From an uncultured Dysosmobacter sp. (GTDB lineage: Bacteria > Bacillota > Clostridia > Oscillospirales > Oscillospiraceae): a stretch of 38,000 bases of DNA. This document shows, in pieces, positions 14,942 through 22,702 of the stretch. A program made the position numbers and the translations under genes. Position 1 is the first letter of the stretch. Each line of letters begins with the position of its first letter. The notes below the pieces were generated by a model, which was given only the letters and a program-made list of their open reading frames with translations, was not told the origin of the DNA and did no database searches. The stretch covers positions 1 through 38,000 of the forward strand of contig CANQPD010000023.1 of the NCBI GenBank assembly GCA_947625655.1. Reading direction: 5' to 3'.

Positions 14942-15287
14942 CCCCGTTTATGGCCTCCACAAGGCAGATTTTGTTCCACGCCAGGGGGACCATGTCTTCA
15001 ATGCCCACGGTGGGCTTTCCGATCACCCGCCAGACATTGCCGAAAAAACGGACGCGCTGGCCCTCCCAGGTGTGGGCGTCGCCCTTGGGAATGCCCAGGC
15101 GATATACCGCCTTTCTGGCCTCCAAGGTCAGGGTGTCCAGGACTTCCTCGCCGCCGCTTTGCGCCGGGGCTACCAGGACGTTTTCGACGTCTTCCTCGGT
15201 GTCCTGGTATACGGGGGCATTGAACGGGTCAACCCCGGTCTGTTCCCTCCGTATCAGCGTCACCGTGATACCCTTTAGGCGTGTCAT
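14919..15287 (-). CDS. Head-tail stopper/minor capsid protein
   Basis: A 122-residue protein in the connector cluster. It has a beta-barrel-like pattern: GITVTLIRREQTGVDPFNAP, then VLVAPAQSG, then WEGQRVRFFGNVWRVIGKP. This is characteristic of stopper or minor capsid proteins of SPP1/HK97-like phages, which close the connector after packaging. It overlaps the upstream gene by 59 bases, more than its neighbours do; a site GGGGG 8-10 bases before the ATG supports this start. Confidence 0.7.
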   Translation of the reverse strand: MTRLKGITVTLIRREQTGVDPFNAPVYQDTEEDVENVLVAPAQSGGEEVLDTLTLEARKAVYRLGIPKGDAHTWEGQRVRFFGNVWRVIGKPTVGIEDMVPLAWNKICLVEAINGDETESQG

Positions 15288-15672
15288 ATACCTGCACCCC
15301 CCTGATGCGCTGGCGGAGAATGCCCAGCCGGGACAGTTCCGCCCGCTTGATGTAAATACCGCCGCCTGGCGTCAGGTAGGTGCCGCTTACGGTGTACCCC
15401 AGGGCTCCCTGGGAAAACTGCGACATAGGCGCCTCGTCGGTAGGCGTGGACAGCACGCGCGTGGCCACGTCAATGGTCACGGACTTCGCCACGCTACCCA
15501 GCAGCAGGCCGGACTTAATCATGTCGTCCAGGTCATAGCCCCGGTTCCGCGCCTCCTGGCGCAGGTTGTCCGACACTATGGGCAGCAGCTTTTCGGCCCG
15601 TTCCCTTTCCCCCGCGGAGAGGGAGCGCCAAAGTGCCGCCAGGTCGTCAACGGTGGCAAACGAGCCCGCCAT
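15229..15672 (-). CDS. Head-tail connector adaptor (Gp15/Gp19-like)
   Basis: A 147-residue protein whose first half (FATVDDLAALWRSLSAGERER, quoted as pattern D-L-x-x-x-W-R-x-L followed by a helix, then LPIVSDNLRQEA) matches the Gp19/Gp15/Gp42-type adaptor family that docks on the portal. The C-terminal half has SQGALGYTVSGTYLTPGG, a hallmark of the family. It is encoded just after the capsid genes, as in related phages. Its start codon overlaps the preceding stop as TAATG. Confidence 0.8.
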   Translation of the reverse strand: MAGSFATVDDLAALWRSLSAGERERAEKLLPIVSDNLRQEARNRGYDLDDMIKSGLLLGSVAKSVTIDVATRVLSTPTDEAPMSQFSQGALGYTVSGTYLTPGGGIYIKRAELSRLGILRQRIRGVQVYDTPKGYHGDADTEGTDRG

Positions 15673-16019
15673 TACTTCTTTTTGCTGCCGGACTTCTTGC
15701 TGCTGGACTTCTTGGCCGCCGGCTTTTTCGCGGGCGTTTTTCTGGTGCCAGGCCGGGGCGTCGGCTTTTTGGGGCCAGACGCGGCGGGGGGCGGCGTTGC
15801 GGCGCCAGTATCCAGGTCAGCAGCCGGGGCAGACATAGACGTGTCGCCCAGCACGTCGTTTTCGGGCGTCTGGGCGTCATTTTCAAGCGCGGGGGTATCC
15901 ATGTCAGGGTCCTTGCTGGAAACAGCGGAGGCGGCCTTGAGAGGCCGCCAGTCGCCGCCAGTAATGGGGACTTTCACGTTGATGATGTTCCCCGTGCGAT
16001 TGTGTATGTACTGGAACAT
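15672..16019 (-). CDS. Small head-region protein with Lys-rich, histone-like tail
   Basis: A 115-residue protein. The start at 16019 is supported by AAGGAGGG immediately upstream. The N-terminus MFQYIHNRTGNIINV is a short folded segment. The middle is acidic and Ala/Pro-rich. The last ~35 residues are dominated by Lys, Pro, Ser and Ala (PKKPTPRPGTRKTPAKKP and a terminal KKSGSKKK), which resembles linker-histone tails. The gene follows the major capsid gene. A DNA-binding or capsid-binding role for the tail is inference; the family is not recognised. Confidence 0.65.
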   Translation of the reverse strand: MFQYIHNRTGNIINVKVPITGGDWRPLKAASAVSSKDPDMDTPALENDAQTPENDVLGDTSMSAPAADLDTGAATPPPAASGPKKPTPRPGTRKTPAKKPAAKKSSSKKSGSKKK

Positions 16020-16029
16020 ACGGCCCTCC

Positions 16030-16935
16030 TTAATCGCCCGCCTTGGGCTTGATAAGGGCGAACGCCTCCGGCACCAGAATGGCCCAGCCAAGGTAAGTCT
16101 CGCAGCGCAGGTACACCTGGTTATGGCCCTGCAGGTCGCCGGCGCTGGTGTCGTTGTCCGGGCAGCCGTACTCAATGATCTTGAGGGGTATCTGCTTGGA
16201 ATAACCCCAGCGGAAACCCTCGGCAAAGTCGCCGACGACGGACAGCAGTTTGTTGTCCTTGGCCAGGGTCACGCCCACGGACGCGGGCACGCCCTTGATG
16301 TTGCCGGGGGTGTTGCCCCAGCCCAGTTCCGGGAACATGAACTGGCCATTGCCGAACGTCTGGGCGGCCAGGGCGGAGCGGAACGCGGGCGCCATGGTGA
16401 TGCCGGTCACGTCGTACTCGGAGCCGTTCACCAGGGCCACGGCGGCCTCCACGGCGGCGTTGGCGTCGGGGCTGGAGTCGTCGTACTCCACGGACTGCGT
16501 CACCTTGGCCATGAAGTGGTTATCGTTGATGATCTCCGCAGCGGCGGTGCCGGTCCGGGGGTTGATGCCAAAATAGGCCATGAAGTCCAGACCACGGGCC
16601 ACTTTCTTGGCGTAGCCGTCGTTGAACGCTGCCAGGATGTCCAGCTGCACGTCCTCGGAGCCATACATGAACTCGTCGGACACGCGGGCGCCGTATTCCA
16701 CCTTGACAGGAACGATGGTCCGGGTGCCGATGGTGATACCGCCGGCGGACTTCGCGCCATTCTCGGCGACGACGTCCACCTCCTTGTCCATGGAGAAAGT
16801 GTAATCTTTCTGGCCATTGAACGGGATGGGACGGGCGGCACACATGGCCGCCAGGGTGGACTTACCCTTGACCTTGTTAAACAGGTCGGTGACGATTTCC
16901 TGGGGCAGCAGGTCCCCACGGGAAAGAGTAGCCAT
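16030..16935 (-). CDS. Major capsid protein, HK97 fold
   Basis: A 301-residue protein following a scaffold gene, with the features of HK97-type capsid proteins: an N-terminal LLPQEIVTDLFNKVKGKS segment, an E-loop region with IPFNGQKDYTFSMDKEVD, the spine helix region (VSDEFMYGSEDVQLDILAAF), and a P-domain/A-domain ending with QVYLRCETYLGWAILVPEAF. There is no long N-terminal delta domain, in line with the separate scaffold. A consensus AAAGGAGA precedes the ATG. Confidence 0.92.
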   Translation of the reverse strand: MATLSRGDLLPQEIVTDLFNKVKGKSTLAAMCAARPIPFNGQKDYTFSMDKEVDVVAENGAKSAGGITIGTRTIVPVKVEYGARVSDEFMYGSEDVQLDILAAFNDGYAKKVARGLDFMAYFGINPRTGTAAAEIINDNHFMAKVTQSVEYDDSSPDANAAVEAAVALVNGSEYDVTGITMAPAFRSALAAQTFGNGQFMFPELGWGNTPGNIKGVPASVGVTLAKDNKLLSVVGDFAEGFRWGYSKQIPLKIIEYGCPDNDTSAGDLQGHNQVYLRCETYLGWAILVPEAFALIKPKAGD

Positions 16936-16939
16936 TGTG

Positions 16940-17464
16940 TTATTCTCCTTTCAGGCTTTTCAGGAAGTTCAGGAGCGTGGCATTTTCGCCCGGCGCGGGC
17001 GGCTCCGTATTCGCCAGCGGCGGGGTTGTCTGCGGAGGCGTGGGGGTCCCAGCCCCCAGCATTTCGGCCAGCGCTTTGGCGTCGGCTCTGATCTCCTCCT
17101 CGGTGGCGCCATTCAGACGGGCGGCCATGCCATACGGCAGGCCGGCCTCAAGGGCGATTCGCGTTTTTGCCGAGTCGGCCTCGTAACCCTTGATTTTTTC
17201 GTTTGCCGCCGTCAGCTGGTCCCGGAGGGAGGCGGTGGCGGTACGCGCTGCCGCCAGGTCGGCCTTGATGCTCTCATAGTCCGAGTACGGCTTGACAGCG
17301 GTACGGCGTTCACGTTCCAGGCGGGGCGCGATAGCGGCGTCAAAATCCGCCTGGGTCATTATGGGGGTAAAACCGGCGGGCTCGCCGCCAGTCGGGGCGG
17401 GGGCGCCGCCCGGTGCAGGTGTGCCGCCGGTCGGGGCGGTCGGGATGGGGTTGTTTCCGTCCAT
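16940..17464 (-). CDS. Capsid scaffolding protein
   Basis: A 174-residue acidic protein directly before the major capsid gene. It has a Pro/Gly-rich N-terminus, a long helical and coiled-coil centre (about 40-100, RLERERRTAVKPYSDYESI), and a second helical part ending LLNFLKSLKGE. This layout is that of phage scaffold proteins (DUF4355-like). It would guide procapsid assembly and leave before DNA fills the head. It is the first gene after an internal terminator, so it may start its own transcript. The site GGGAGG lies six bases before the ATG. Confidence 0.85.
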   Translation of the reverse strand: MDGNNPIPTAPTGGTPAPGGAPAPTGGEPAGFTPIMTQADFDAAIAPRLERERRTAVKPYSDYESIKADLAAARTATASLRDQLTAANEKIKGYEADSAKTRIALEAGLPYGMAARLNGATEEEIRADAKALAEMLGAGTPTPPQTTPPLANTEPPAPGENATLLNFLKSLKGE

Positions 17465-17509
17465 AAGTTCCTCCCACTATTCCCCGTGGTATGGGGTTTT
17501 GATACGTCC

Positions 17510-17515
17510 AGTATA
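17510..17515 (-). promoter_or_regulatory. Possible promoter for the head-tail operon
   Basis: On the minus strand a TATACT hexamer lies about 45 bases before the scaffold start, downstream of the terminator that closes the packaging genes. The region 17 bases further upstream (GGTTTT) is a poor -35, so an activator or a phage factor might be needed. The prediction rests mainly on the need to restart transcription here. Confidence 0.3.
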
Positions 17516-17531
17516 CAGGGATTTTTTACGA

Positions 17532-17575
17532 AAAAACCGCCCCATTACGTCTAGCGTAAAATGGGGCGGTTTTTA
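17532..17575. terminator. Intrinsic terminator between packaging and head-tail genes
   Basis: A 15-bp perfect stem (AAAAACCGCCCCATT with its complement) encloses a 13-base loop, with T runs in both directions. On the minus strand it overlaps the end of the large terminase gene. It divides the late region into two transcription units or is read through by antitermination. Confidence 0.85.
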
Positions 17576-19015
17576 ATATCTCACTGTCTGGCGGTGCGTC
17601 ACGGTCTTATCGGCCTGGGCGGCCCAGTGGGCCAAAATGACGCTGTCCAGCAGGGACACGTCCACGCCGATGGTGGTTGACTGATAGCCGAAACCGCCAT
17701 GCTGTCCAATCATGCGTTTTTCGCAGTTGGTCGCCGCCTGTTCCAGTGACGGCTGGCCGGCATGGGCAAGGGTCTGTCCCTCCACGGCCTGTTCAAAGGC
17801 GGCGTTCGCGCTTATGACCTGGGCCACGGTGGGCACTATGACCTTGCATTTCACTTTTTCGGCCTTTAGGTCATTTACAAGCATGCCCTGGTATGCTGGG
17901 CCGTCGATTACCACTTGCTTTACGCCGCCGGCTGCAGCGGAAAGAAACTTCACAATCCAGCCGGTGCCGGCGCGTATGGGCCGGCAGTCGTAGCCCTCCA
18001 CGAATATCTGCCGCGGCGTGGCGGTCTTCACGGCAATGGACAGGCTTACATTTTCGCCGTCGTGGCCGTACTTGATGCCCACATAGAGGCGGCCTTTCAG
18101 TTCCGGCAGCTGTTTGACCTTTAGGGCTGCCCAGGTCGCCGCCGAAATTGCCGACTTGAGGTTAGTCGTGTACCACATGCCAAGGCGCTGGATATTGAAG
18201 TCCACGACGTCGCCCGTCACCTCGTCCGCCACGGCGCGTTCGGTCAGTTTAAGGCCCAGGGACGGGTTGGCCTCATACCACGCCGCGCGGTCGCCGGGGT
18301 CTGTCTCTTGGTCCACGCCCCATTCCGCCCAGCCGGCGTTGGTGGCCTTGCCGTTCAATACGGCGGTGCGGAACTTGGGAAACACGGTCCCGCTGCTTTG
18401 CGGCGTCGGCGGCGTCCCTAGGTAGATGGTCATGGGGTTCTCGGAGTCGGTCACAACGTACTTTAAGGCGCTTTCTTGGTCGTCCTGGTATTCCTGGGCC
18501 TCGTCTACCACCAGAATATCAAAGCCCTCGCCCAGGCCGCCCTTGGCCGTCCTAGTGCGAAATTCGACGCGCCCGCCGGCGTCAGACTCCAGCGTTTCAC
18601 GCCCCAGGGCGCGGTATGCTGACGTGACGATCACGCCGGCCCGGTTCATGGCCTCATATAGGCGCTCCCAGGCCGAATGGGCGGTGGTGTTTCGGTGCGC
18701 CGTATGTAGGACGCGATAGCCGTTTTTTATGGCCCAAAGTTCCACCATTACCAGGACCTCGTTTTTGCCGTTCCGCCGGGGGATGGAAAGGCCAAAACGG
18801 CTGTGTATCCACAAGCCGTCGTCGTCATAGGCCAGCATGTCGTCCAGTAGGTGCGCCTGCCACGGGAATGCCTGGCGCCCGTCCGTGTTGTAAAGCTCCA
18901 CGGCCTCCGGGCCGATGGTGTTTTGGTATGGCAGCGTGCGGGACCTTGTCGGCAGCTGGCGCCCTATTTTGCTGGCGGCAGGGGTGGCGGTGGTTTCTGC
19001 GCTTTTTTTGGCCAT
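17573..19015 (-). CDS. Terminase large subunit
   Basis: A 480-residue packaging motor. The ATPase has an atypical Walker A SIPRRNGKNE (about 77-86), the form used by many phage terminases, and a Walker B with catalytic Glu in DILVVDEAQE (about 166-175), then the coupling motif YLGTPPTP. The C-terminal nuclease region begins near 311 (YVGIKYGHDGENVSLS); the first position where many terminases have Asp is Lys, with HDG following. A later Asp in VSLLDSVILAHW is consistent with the nuclease fold. It directly follows the minor head gene instead of preceding the portal. Confidence 0.92.
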   Translation of the reverse strand: MAKKSAETTATPAASKIGRQLPTRSRTLPYQNTIGPEAVELYNTDGRQAFPWQAHLLDDMLAYDDDGLWIHSRFGLSIPRRNGKNEVLVMVELWAIKNGYRVLHTAHRNTTAHSAWERLYEAMNRAGVIVTSAYRALGRETLESDAGGRVEFRTRTAKGGLGEGFDILVVDEAQEYQDDQESALKYVVTDSENPMTIYLGTPPTPQSSGTVFPKFRTAVLNGKATNAGWAEWGVDQETDPGDRAAWYEANPSLGLKLTERAVADEVTGDVVDFNIQRLGMWYTTNLKSAISAATWAALKVKQLPELKGRLYVGIKYGHDGENVSLSIAVKTATPRQIFVEGYDCRPIRAGTGWIVKFLSAAAGGVKQVVIDGPAYQGMLVNDLKAEKVKCKVIVPTVAQVISANAAFEQAVEGQTLAHAGQPSLEQAATNCEKRMIGQHGGFGYQSTTIGVDVSLLDSVILAHWAAQADKTVTHRQTVRY

Positions 19016-19016
19016 A

Positions 19017-19781
19017 TCACCGCCTCCGACGCAGGCCCACGGTGGAGCGGAAGTCGATTAAAGCGGCAGCGTTGGGGTCGTGCCACCGCTTGCTCCATAC
19101 GTTTTGGACAAGGCCCGTACTGTCGGAGGGGTCGTATTCGACGTTGCAGGTGCAGCGTTCATGGCGGCGGTACACGTCGGCGGGCGCCTTGTCGTAGTCG
19201 TAGGTGCCGGCCAGGGTGGCGCACCACTCGCAGCAGCCAGGCGTGGCCACGCGGCGGATTTTAGGCGCCAGGCCCGCGCGGGCGTGGAAGTCCACGTTTT
19301 CGCGCACCATGGCGTCAGCCACGGACTCCACAAAATTCTGGACCGGGGCGCCCAGCAGCCAGGCCACGTCGTCGAAACTTTCAGCGGCGCCCAGCTTGTA
19401 AAGCAGGTCCCGGAGCCGGTTTTCATCCAGGGCCGGGATAATGGGGTTTATGCCAATACGCGCCCGCTGGTTTAGGGTGCGCTGGACCTGCTGGCCGGCG
19501 CCGGTCACTAGGTTGTGACTTTGGCGCAGCACCGGGGCAACGGTGCCGTCTGCAATGTTGAAATACAGGCGCCCGTCCGGCAGACTGTCGGTGGCGATAT
19601 GCGCCTGCAGGGCCGAGGAGGCGTGCTTTCCGATAATGGCCGCCAGGTGGTATGTGTCAGCGTGCGTCGCCTGGCCGGCGTCTATCGCGGCCAGGATCGC
19701 GGCCAGGTCGGTGTCATTGGCCACCGCGCCGGTAAAGTCCGCGCTGATTTCTGCATAGAGGCCGGGGGTTATATCTGTCAT
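19017..19781 (-). CDS. Phage minor head protein with Cys/His cluster (MuF/VG-like)
   Basis: A 254-residue protein whose start overlaps the portal stop (ATGA). The C-terminal third has GCCEWCATLAGTYDYDK followed by VYRRHERCTCNVEYDP. This Cys/His pattern is typical of minor capsid proteins encoded after the portal in Firmicute siphophages. The N-terminal part is helical. Proteins of this family sit inside the head near the portal and may be ejected with the DNA. Confidence 0.82.
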   Translation of the reverse strand: MTDITPGLYAEISADFTGAVANDTDLAAILAAIDAGQATHADTYHLAAIIGKHASSALQAHIATDSLPDGRLYFNIADGTVAPVLRQSHNLVTGAGQQVQRTLNQRARIGINPIIPALDENRLRDLLYKLGAAESFDDVAWLLGAPVQNFVESVADAMVRENVDFHARAGLAPKIRRVATPGCCEWCATLAGTYDYDKAPADVYRRHERCTCNVEYDPSDSTGLVQNVWSKRWHDPNAAALIDFRSTVGLRRRR

Positions 19782-21055
19782 ACGGTGCCTCCCGGCTTAA
19801 TGCCCGTTATGTCGCGCAGGCGCTCGGCGTCGAAATAGCCGGGGACGGCCTGGTTTATCTTCATGGCGCCGTCGCCGATGCTGGACAGCGCGGCGGCGTC
19901 GGGCTCGAATACGGGCTCCCATATAGGCGTCGTAAGGTAAAGCTGCTCGCGCAAGTACGGGCGATTGTCGCGCAGGCAGGCGGCCAAAAAGCCGACATTC
20001 AAAAAGCCGGAGCCAAAGTCCCGCGTGGCCCGCGCGGCGGTCAGCCGCAGCGTTTCGTGGGCGGCCTTTATGGCCTCCGACGCGGAGGGGTTGTCACTGG
20101 GAAACCCCAGGTCGTCCAGGGTCAGCCCGGTTTCGCCCGAAAACAGGGATGCCCACATACGCATTTGGTCCGTATGCGGAGCCATGGACTGCTGGGCAAA
20201 CTGGCCAACGGTGGGCTTTTCGTCGGACTCTTCGCCGCGGGTAATGGTGAACAGGGACGACATGGCAGCAGCCCAACGGTCCAGCTTTATATCGGCCTCC
20301 TCGGATATGCCCGTGACGTACTTTTGCGGGAAACTGAAAAATTCCGCGCTGATCTCGGACCGCTTGACGGTCCGAATGGCGGAGCCGACGATGGACATGC
20401 AGGCGCGGGATATGCGGCTATGCCCAAAAGGCCGGTGCGCGTCCGGGCGGTTGATGATGGGCACCAAAAGCGGGTAGGGCACGTTATGTTTTGTGACAGC
20501 CAGGACTTTGCCCGCGCCGTCGTAGTAGGTGGTCTTAAAGGGCTCAAAATAGGCGTCCAGTTTGATGGACCCGGCGAGGCTGCCGTTGGCGGCGCCGTAG
20601 TCGTTCCTATCCAGGACGGCATAGCCCTCTTGCAGGAGCCCGGTAATAGGGTCGATAACGCCGGTGGCCTCGCCGCCGTCAAGCACCTGCAGGCGGGGGA
20701 AACCGTCGCTGTCGGGGGATATGTAGACAAAGCAGCAGGAGGCAATCAGGGCGGACAACACGGAACTGGGGAAGAATGTGTCCGGGTTGTTCAGCTGGAA
20801 GATGCCGTTTAGGTCGAAATTGTCCTGCCGAAACTCCCGAAATACAAGGCGGTCCGCCAGGGTATCAACGGCCTTGGCGGGCCAGCCCAGGCATGCACGC
20901 CAGTCTTTCAGTTCCGGCGGGGAAGAAATACCAAAGTCCAGCACGGCGTTTTTCATCTCGTAATACTTGTAGCGCGTCAAAACACGGCGCCGTTTGGTGT
21001 CCAGTTTCTTACGCAAATAGGCGACGCCGCGCAGGTTTTGGGACTGATTTACCAT
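19778..21055 (-). CDS. Portal protein (SPP1 Gp6-like)
   Basis: A 425-residue protein with portal features: an N-terminal helix pair, LGWPAKAVDTLADRLVF, a wing region with VYISPDSDGFP, the segment PLLVPIINRPDAHRPFGHSR, then HTDQMRMWASLFSGETGLTL and LGFPSDNPSASEAIKAAHE, which is the stem and clip region common to this family. It forms the dodecameric DNA gate of the head. It is followed without gap by the minor head gene. The binding site GGGAGG is nine bases before the ATG. Confidence 0.9.
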   Translation of the reverse strand: MVNQSQNLRGVAYLRKKLDTKRRRVLTRYKYYEMKNAVLDFGISSPPELKDWRACLGWPAKAVDTLADRLVFREFRQDNFDLNGIFQLNNPDTFFPSSVLSALIASCCFVYISPDSDGFPRLQVLDGGEATGVIDPITGLLQEGYAVLDRNDYGAANGSLAGSIKLDAYFEPFKTTYYDGAGKVLAVTKHNVPYPLLVPIINRPDAHRPFGHSRISRACMSIVGSAIRTVKRSEISAEFFSFPQKYVTGISEEADIKLDRWAAAMSSLFTITRGEESDEKPTVGQFAQQSMAPHTDQMRMWASLFSGETGLTLDDLGFPSDNPSASEAIKAAHETLRLTAARATRDFGSGFLNVGFLAACLRDNRPYLREQLYLTTPIWEPVFEPDAAALSSIGDGAMKINQAVPGYFDAERLRDITGIKPGGTV

Positions 21056-21138
21056 CTTTTGGTACCTCCCGTGTGTTTTTTTGTGTAATGACGTGGTGAA
21101 GCTCGGAAGACGACGGGCGGGGGTGGGTATCCCCCCCC

Positions 21139-21489
21139 CTATTTCGGCCTGTAGTTTTCCCAGACTAGGGACAGCGGCAGGACCCGGTTTGATATGGGGC
21201 CTTTTGCCTCTGGGGGTGGTGTTCCTTGTTTGGCCACCAGGTCGGACTTTTGCCTGTTACAAATCCAGTGAGCAAGCTGCAAATTTGAAAGGTCAGATGG
21301 ATGACCACCACGCGCAATCGGGATAATGTGGTCCACGGTGCGGGCCAAAGGGTGCGGATACTTGAGGGACGGGTCCACCGGCTGTCCACATATGCCGCAT
21401 ATTGTTTGCGTTGCATAGATTTTTTTCTTGTTCTTTTCAAAGGCGGAACGGTGCGGGCCCTGCTGATCTGCGCGGCGCTGTTGTGCCAT
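21139..21489 (-). CDS. HNH endonuclease
   Basis: A 116-residue protein with a clear HNH motif: CGICGQPVD (zinc-binding Cys pair), TVDHIIPIARGGHPSD (catalytic His), then a central Asn and HWICNRQKSD. HNH proteins are often encoded beside terminase and portal genes of HK97-like phages, where they help the terminase to cut DNA during packaging. The stop codon is followed directly by a run of nine G on the coding strand (21131..21139). Confidence 0.9.
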   Translation of the reverse strand: MAQQRRADQQGPHRSAFEKNKKKIYATQTICGICGQPVDPSLKYPHPLARTVDHIIPIARGGHPSDLSNLQLAHWICNRQKSDLVAKQGTPPPEAKGPISNRVLPLSLVWENYRPK

Positions 21490-21501
21490 ACCCCGGCCCC
21501 C

Positions 21502-21870
21502 TTATTCTGCCCTGGGGGTGTTCCAGACGGACCGGGGGGGCTTTCGGGCATGGGTGGCACCCCCCTGGGGGGTATTTTCAGGGGTGGGGGGTAGTTTCTT
21601 GTCCAGCAGCCAGAAAAACCGGGCCCGATAGACGCGGAACATATCGACGCCCACCGGGATTTTATCCTGTTTCAGGCGTTCATATCCGGCGTTCACGGTG
21701 GTGACATGGCGCACAATCCAGCGAGCCAGGGCGTCCCCGCAGGCCTCATTGGCGGCGGCCTCTATGGTGGGACGGCCTGCAGCACCAGACTGGAGGCACC
21801 ACCGGCGCAGTTCCTTTGTCCGATCGGTCGGCAGGCGGTATTCCGCCATTTTTTCCTTGTATCCTCTCAT
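21502..21870 (-). CDS. Conserved-looking phage protein before the packaging genes
   Basis: A 122-residue protein starting MRGYKEKMAEYRLP; this start is chosen because GGAGGGGAG lies just upstream, while the open frame extends 36 codons further without one. The sequence is helical (GRPTIEAAANEACGDALARW, then FRVYRARFFWLLDKKLP). The pattern is seen in small proteins encoded upstream of terminases in clostridial phages. It could be a regulator of late genes or a small terminase, as no other small terminase candidate is visible; neither is shown by sequence. Confidence 0.6.
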   Translation of the reverse strand: MRGYKEKMAEYRLPTDRTKELRRWCLQSGAAGRPTIEAAANEACGDALARWIVRHVTTVNAGYERLKQDKIPVGVDMFRVYRARFFWLLDKKLPPTPENTPQGGATHARKPPRSVWNTPRAE

Positions 21871-21928
21871 TTTCTCCCCTCCTATTCCAGAAGTTATACA
21901 TAGCCCCAAGCCAAAAAATAAAAGGCCC

Positions 21929-22702
21929 TTATGTCGGCCTGGGCCGCCATCCGGGCGGCCTGGTAGGCCTGTTGTCAATGGGTTCCGGCAGAAGATACTT
22001 TAAAAACTGGTAAGAGCCGTAATAGTTGGTGTCCGAGGCCCGCTCCAGGATAAAGGCGCCGGGCGGTGCCTGAATGGTCACATAGTCGGGGACAAGCTTG
22101 GACGTTTCGACGGGCTTTGCCAGGTTTAACGACGGCGTCCAGCCCCGTTGGCCAACTTTCCGCCCGTCCAGGGATGGGTCCCGCTCTTTTACCAGGTAGC
22201 GGGCGCGGGCCTCGTAGCTGTCGTTTACGCCGTCCAGCAGGGGTTCAACATACACCAGGCCCAGCCCCCAGAGGGATTTTATGGTGTCCGGGTCTATGGC
22301 GCTTATTACAAGGTGGTGGTGGAGCCGTCCGGGCTGGCCGGGGGCGTCCGGGACGCTTTCGGTGTTGTAGATGTATTTCAGGGTCAGGCCCTTGTGTCCG
22401 AATTGGACACGCAGGCGCTTGATATACTTCCTTATGCAGGCCCGCGCGGCGGCGGGGTCTGTCGGCAGGTGTTCCGGGGAATAGGTCAGCGTCACGAAAT
22501 AGTCCTGGCGCGTGAAGTTCGCAGCCAGTAGCAGTTCCAACTTACGGTAGGCGGCCCGAAAATTCAGCTTTTGCCGGGCGGCGCTGCTGATTTTGTTCTT
22601 TGCTGCCCGCTCCTCCGGGCCGTCAGATGGCGTCGCTTGCGTATAGCAGACGACATATACAAGGCGCCCGGCCTGGCAGGTTTTCAGTCGGTTTCGTCCC
22701 AT
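21929..22702 (-). CDS. HUH-type rolling-circle Rep-like endonuclease
   Basis: A 257-residue protein of the rolling-circle replication initiator type. Motif 1 is YFVTLTYSPEHLP (about 68-80), motif 2 is GRLHHHLVIS with the metal-binding H-x-H (about 126-134), and a candidate motif 3 tyrosine lies in DSYEARARYLVKE (about 161-173; Y169). The C-terminus contains SDTNYYGSYQFLKYLLPEP. Members nick one DNA strand at an origin. In a double-stranded DNA prophage it may start replication, nick DNA for transfer, or act on satellites. It overlaps the methyltransferase gene by 19 bases. Confidence 0.8.
   Translation of the reverse strand: MGRNRLKTCQAGRLVYVVCYTQATPSDGPEERAAKNKISSAARQKLNFRAAYRKLELLLAANFTRQDYFVTLTYSPEHLPTDPAAARACIRKYIKRLRVQFGHKGLTLKYIYNTESVPDAPGQPGRLHHHLVISAIDPDTIKSLWGLGLVYVEPLLDGVNDSYEARARYLVKERDPSLDGRKVGQRGWTPSLNLAKPVETSKLVPDYVTIQAPPGAFILERASDTNYYGSYQFLKYLLPEPIDNRPTRPPGWRPRPT

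Noticed and set aside
14950..17091. A 713-codon open frame on the plus strand opposite the head genes, and similar long plus-strand frames at 6769..8526, 8656..10437 and 11094..12542
   Set aside because: They lie antisense to well-supported structural genes, have compositions expected from GC-rich complement frames (Ala/Gly/Val/His or Ser/Met-rich), and lack binding sites and family features.
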